64,000 nucleotides of DNA, taken from NCBI GenBank assembly GCA_029582265.1, contig CM055816.1, forward strand, positions 9,425,877-9,489,876, read 5' to 3'. Source of the DNA: Zoroaster sp. YZ-2022 (taxonomy: Eukaryota > Echinodermata > Asteroidea > Forcipulatida > Zoroasteridae). How positions within the stretch are numbered: the first letter of the stretch is position 1; every line of letters begins with the position of its first letter. This document shows, in pieces, positions 62,595 through 64,000 of this stretch. The position numbers were made by a program, and so were the translations under genes. The notes beneath the pieces are model-generated. The model had not been told where the DNA came from. It searched no databases and was given only the letters and a program-made list of their open reading frames with translations.

Positions 62595-63159
62595 ACCATT
62601 ATTATTATAAAAGGGGGGAATTTTGAAATGTTTTTAAAAAGAAAAATTTTTTCTCAAATTAGAAGAAGCTGAAAAATACTTTTTTTTTTTTACATCAACA
62701 ACTTCCTGCATCAAGTTAATTTCTACCCTAAAAAAACTGAGGTGTTAAAAAACACTGGTTTTTATTTTCCAGGGTTTTTTTGTGGTTGAATATAAACACC
62801 AAGGGTTTTTTCATAAAACCATTTTTAAAAGTTATGGGAAAAAGTTTTTTAGTATAGAGAGTAAATTTGTAGTGTTGGTGTTTCCCTTTTTACTGTATTT
62901 TTCCCCAATGAGTGGGTTTCCTCCAAAAAGTTTTTCAGCATATAGCTTTTAAAAGGGGGTTTTCACCTTTTTAAAGAGAAAAGTTTTTACGATATTGATA
63001 TAAAATAATGAACATTTTATTGCCCCGGTACCCCCGGTTTGACGCCTGGCGATGAAACCCCCCCGCAGGGGGCCAGTTATATCTTTCCCCAGAACCATCT
63101 CAACCCCTAAGGCGCCCTTTCCCCAAATGTGGAATGGTTTAATAAAACACAATTATCAT

Positions 63160-63307
63160 CTCTGCCCTAAAAGGCCCCCATTTATACCCGGGGTGAAGAG
63201 AAGCAAAAGTTCATCTGGGGGAAAAAGCCCATCCCCGGGGGATTCAACCTTCTGAGACCGCCCCAAAAAAGGGCCCGATGAAAAACCCGCTCGACCATGG
63301 AAACCCC
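63160..63307 (-). mobile_element. SINE 5' fragment, reverse (copy G)
   Basis: Minus strand: 'ggtttccatggtcgagcggg' head, then 'aaggttgaatccccc' as a damaged B box and 'cttttgcttctcttcacccc' as the counterpart of the 'aattgcttctctccaccc' block. The (ATT)n tail is not found. Confidence 0.55.
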
Positions 63308-63811
63308 CTATTCCCCATGCAAAGCCTCAAATCGTATGGCATAAAAAAAGTGGTTGATCCAAAAGGGGGTTTTATACATATTGAATTTTGTATAATTTTA
63401 ATTGATTTAGTCTGTAGCCTTTTCACTGATGGTGTACAGTCGCGTGTTTATATGTTTTAAGAGAGAGACGAACATATTGTGTAGAGTAATCAGGGCCATC
63501 GACGGATAATCTTTAGGTGGAACCAAATTTCCCTTAAAAAATCGCTGGAGGGGGGGTTCGTAATTTTGATGGGAGAAAATTAAATCTTTTCGGGTACTGA
63601 AAATAAAATTTTTTTCCGGGCTTAGACCTGGAATCATCTTCAACAAACTCAAATCTTGTCATAGTATAAAATTTAAGTCGTGCTTAAAACTCATCATGTC
63701 ACAACTCTTCAAAGATGATGATTTTTGAATTGCATTGTAGGTACATGCGGTAAAAATTTTTTTTTCCCTATTATCATTTTTTTTGTATTCATGTTTTTTT
63801 TTTTTCCCCCC

Positions 63812-63868
63812 TTGAGCGCCCAGCAGGTGGATATGTGCGGCTAAAATTTTTTTATTATTATTATTAAA
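63812..63868 (+). mobile_element. SINE 3' fragment (copy H)
   Basis: 'ttgagcgcccagcaggtgga' followed by 'tatgtgcggctaaa' and '(tta)n' equals the last ~50 bp of the SINE family (ttgagcaccagtttgcggat, atgcgctata). A 5'-truncated copy. Confidence 0.6.
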
Positions 63869-64000
63869 ACCCTTGCTTTTTGTTTAAAATGTTGGAGTGA
63901 TCCTGATTTCGATTTCGTTTTCGGGGCAACCATAGCCAGAAAGAGTATTTTTTTTAAATTCCAAAGGATTATAAATTTAAACATGATAAAAAAAGTAAAA

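Larger units (their letters stand above)
58250..64000. other. Low-quality consensus region
   Basis: The text shows dense homopolymer and AAACCC/GGGAAA runs that do not occur in the first 50 kb. Known repeats inside it (SINEs at 62.1-62.6 and 63.2-63.3 kb) contain lengthened homopolymers compared with the clean copies at 20.7 and 51.8 kb. No gene can be supported here; open frames at 59,751-60,288 and 61,170-61,505 should be ignored. Confidence 0.6.

Overview
The window is AT-rich animal DNA dominated by repeats. It contains no bacterial-style gene packing, no operons and no long intact protein gene. The organism is most likely a marine invertebrate. The basis is a family of tRNA-derived SINEs ending in a 'gcgctatataa...cacattattatt' tail with a long (ATT)n tract, very abundant MITE-like inverted-repeat elements, and an invertebrate-type non-LTR retrotransposon. 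An echinoderm or other invertebrate deuterostome is my best guess, but the window alone does not prove it. There is a 500-base N gap at 13,521-14,020. From about 58.2 kb to the end the text is full of lengthened homopolymers (aaaccc, gggg, tttt), as in unpolished long-read consensus, so reading frames there cannot be trusted.

Layout. 0-1.3 kb: a short palindromic element and a reverse SINE. 1.78-4.9 kb: a dead non-LTR retrotransposon on the minus strand, with recognisable endonuclease, reverse transcriptase and C-terminal segments scattered over several frames. 5-10.6 kb: nothing recognisable. 10.63-12.92 kb: a pair of diverged ~400 bp inverted repeats facing each other across 1.4 kb. 14.35-21.05 kb: SINEs, a piggyBac-type MITE, a MITE with subterminal motifs, a TA-flanked MITE inserted in a small tandem repeat, and microsatellites. 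22.0-27.3 kb: the only stretch that looks like a multi-exon gene (plus strand). It has an ATG exon, several short GT-AG exons, two local tandem duplications of exon plus intron, and a long interrupted terminal region; the product is not recognised. 27.3-37.5 kb: mostly unassigned, with a few MITEs and an orphan monomer of the satellite found further on.

37.5-46.6 kb is the most striking region. It is a giant nested palindrome in the order: array of ~142 bp tRNA-like units, a ~0.3 kb single-copy segment, (AT)n, ~297 bp satellite, then the same modules inverted, in reverse order and on the other strand. The two arms match module by module, but they differ in satellite subfamily and unit number. 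It is therefore either a foldback-type element or satellite locus not known to me, or an old inverted duplication, rather than a simple mirrored read.

46.6-58.1 kb: MITEs and SINEs again, a palindromic TTAGCAG-rich element, a long-TIR element, a 165 bp duplication and a tandem array carrying a CRE octamer in each unit. 58.2-64 kb: noisy sequence with a ~50 bp minisatellite and several SINE copies.

Nothing points to genes cooperating in a pathway. The interest lies in repeat architecture, above all the palindromic tRNA-like/satellite locus.
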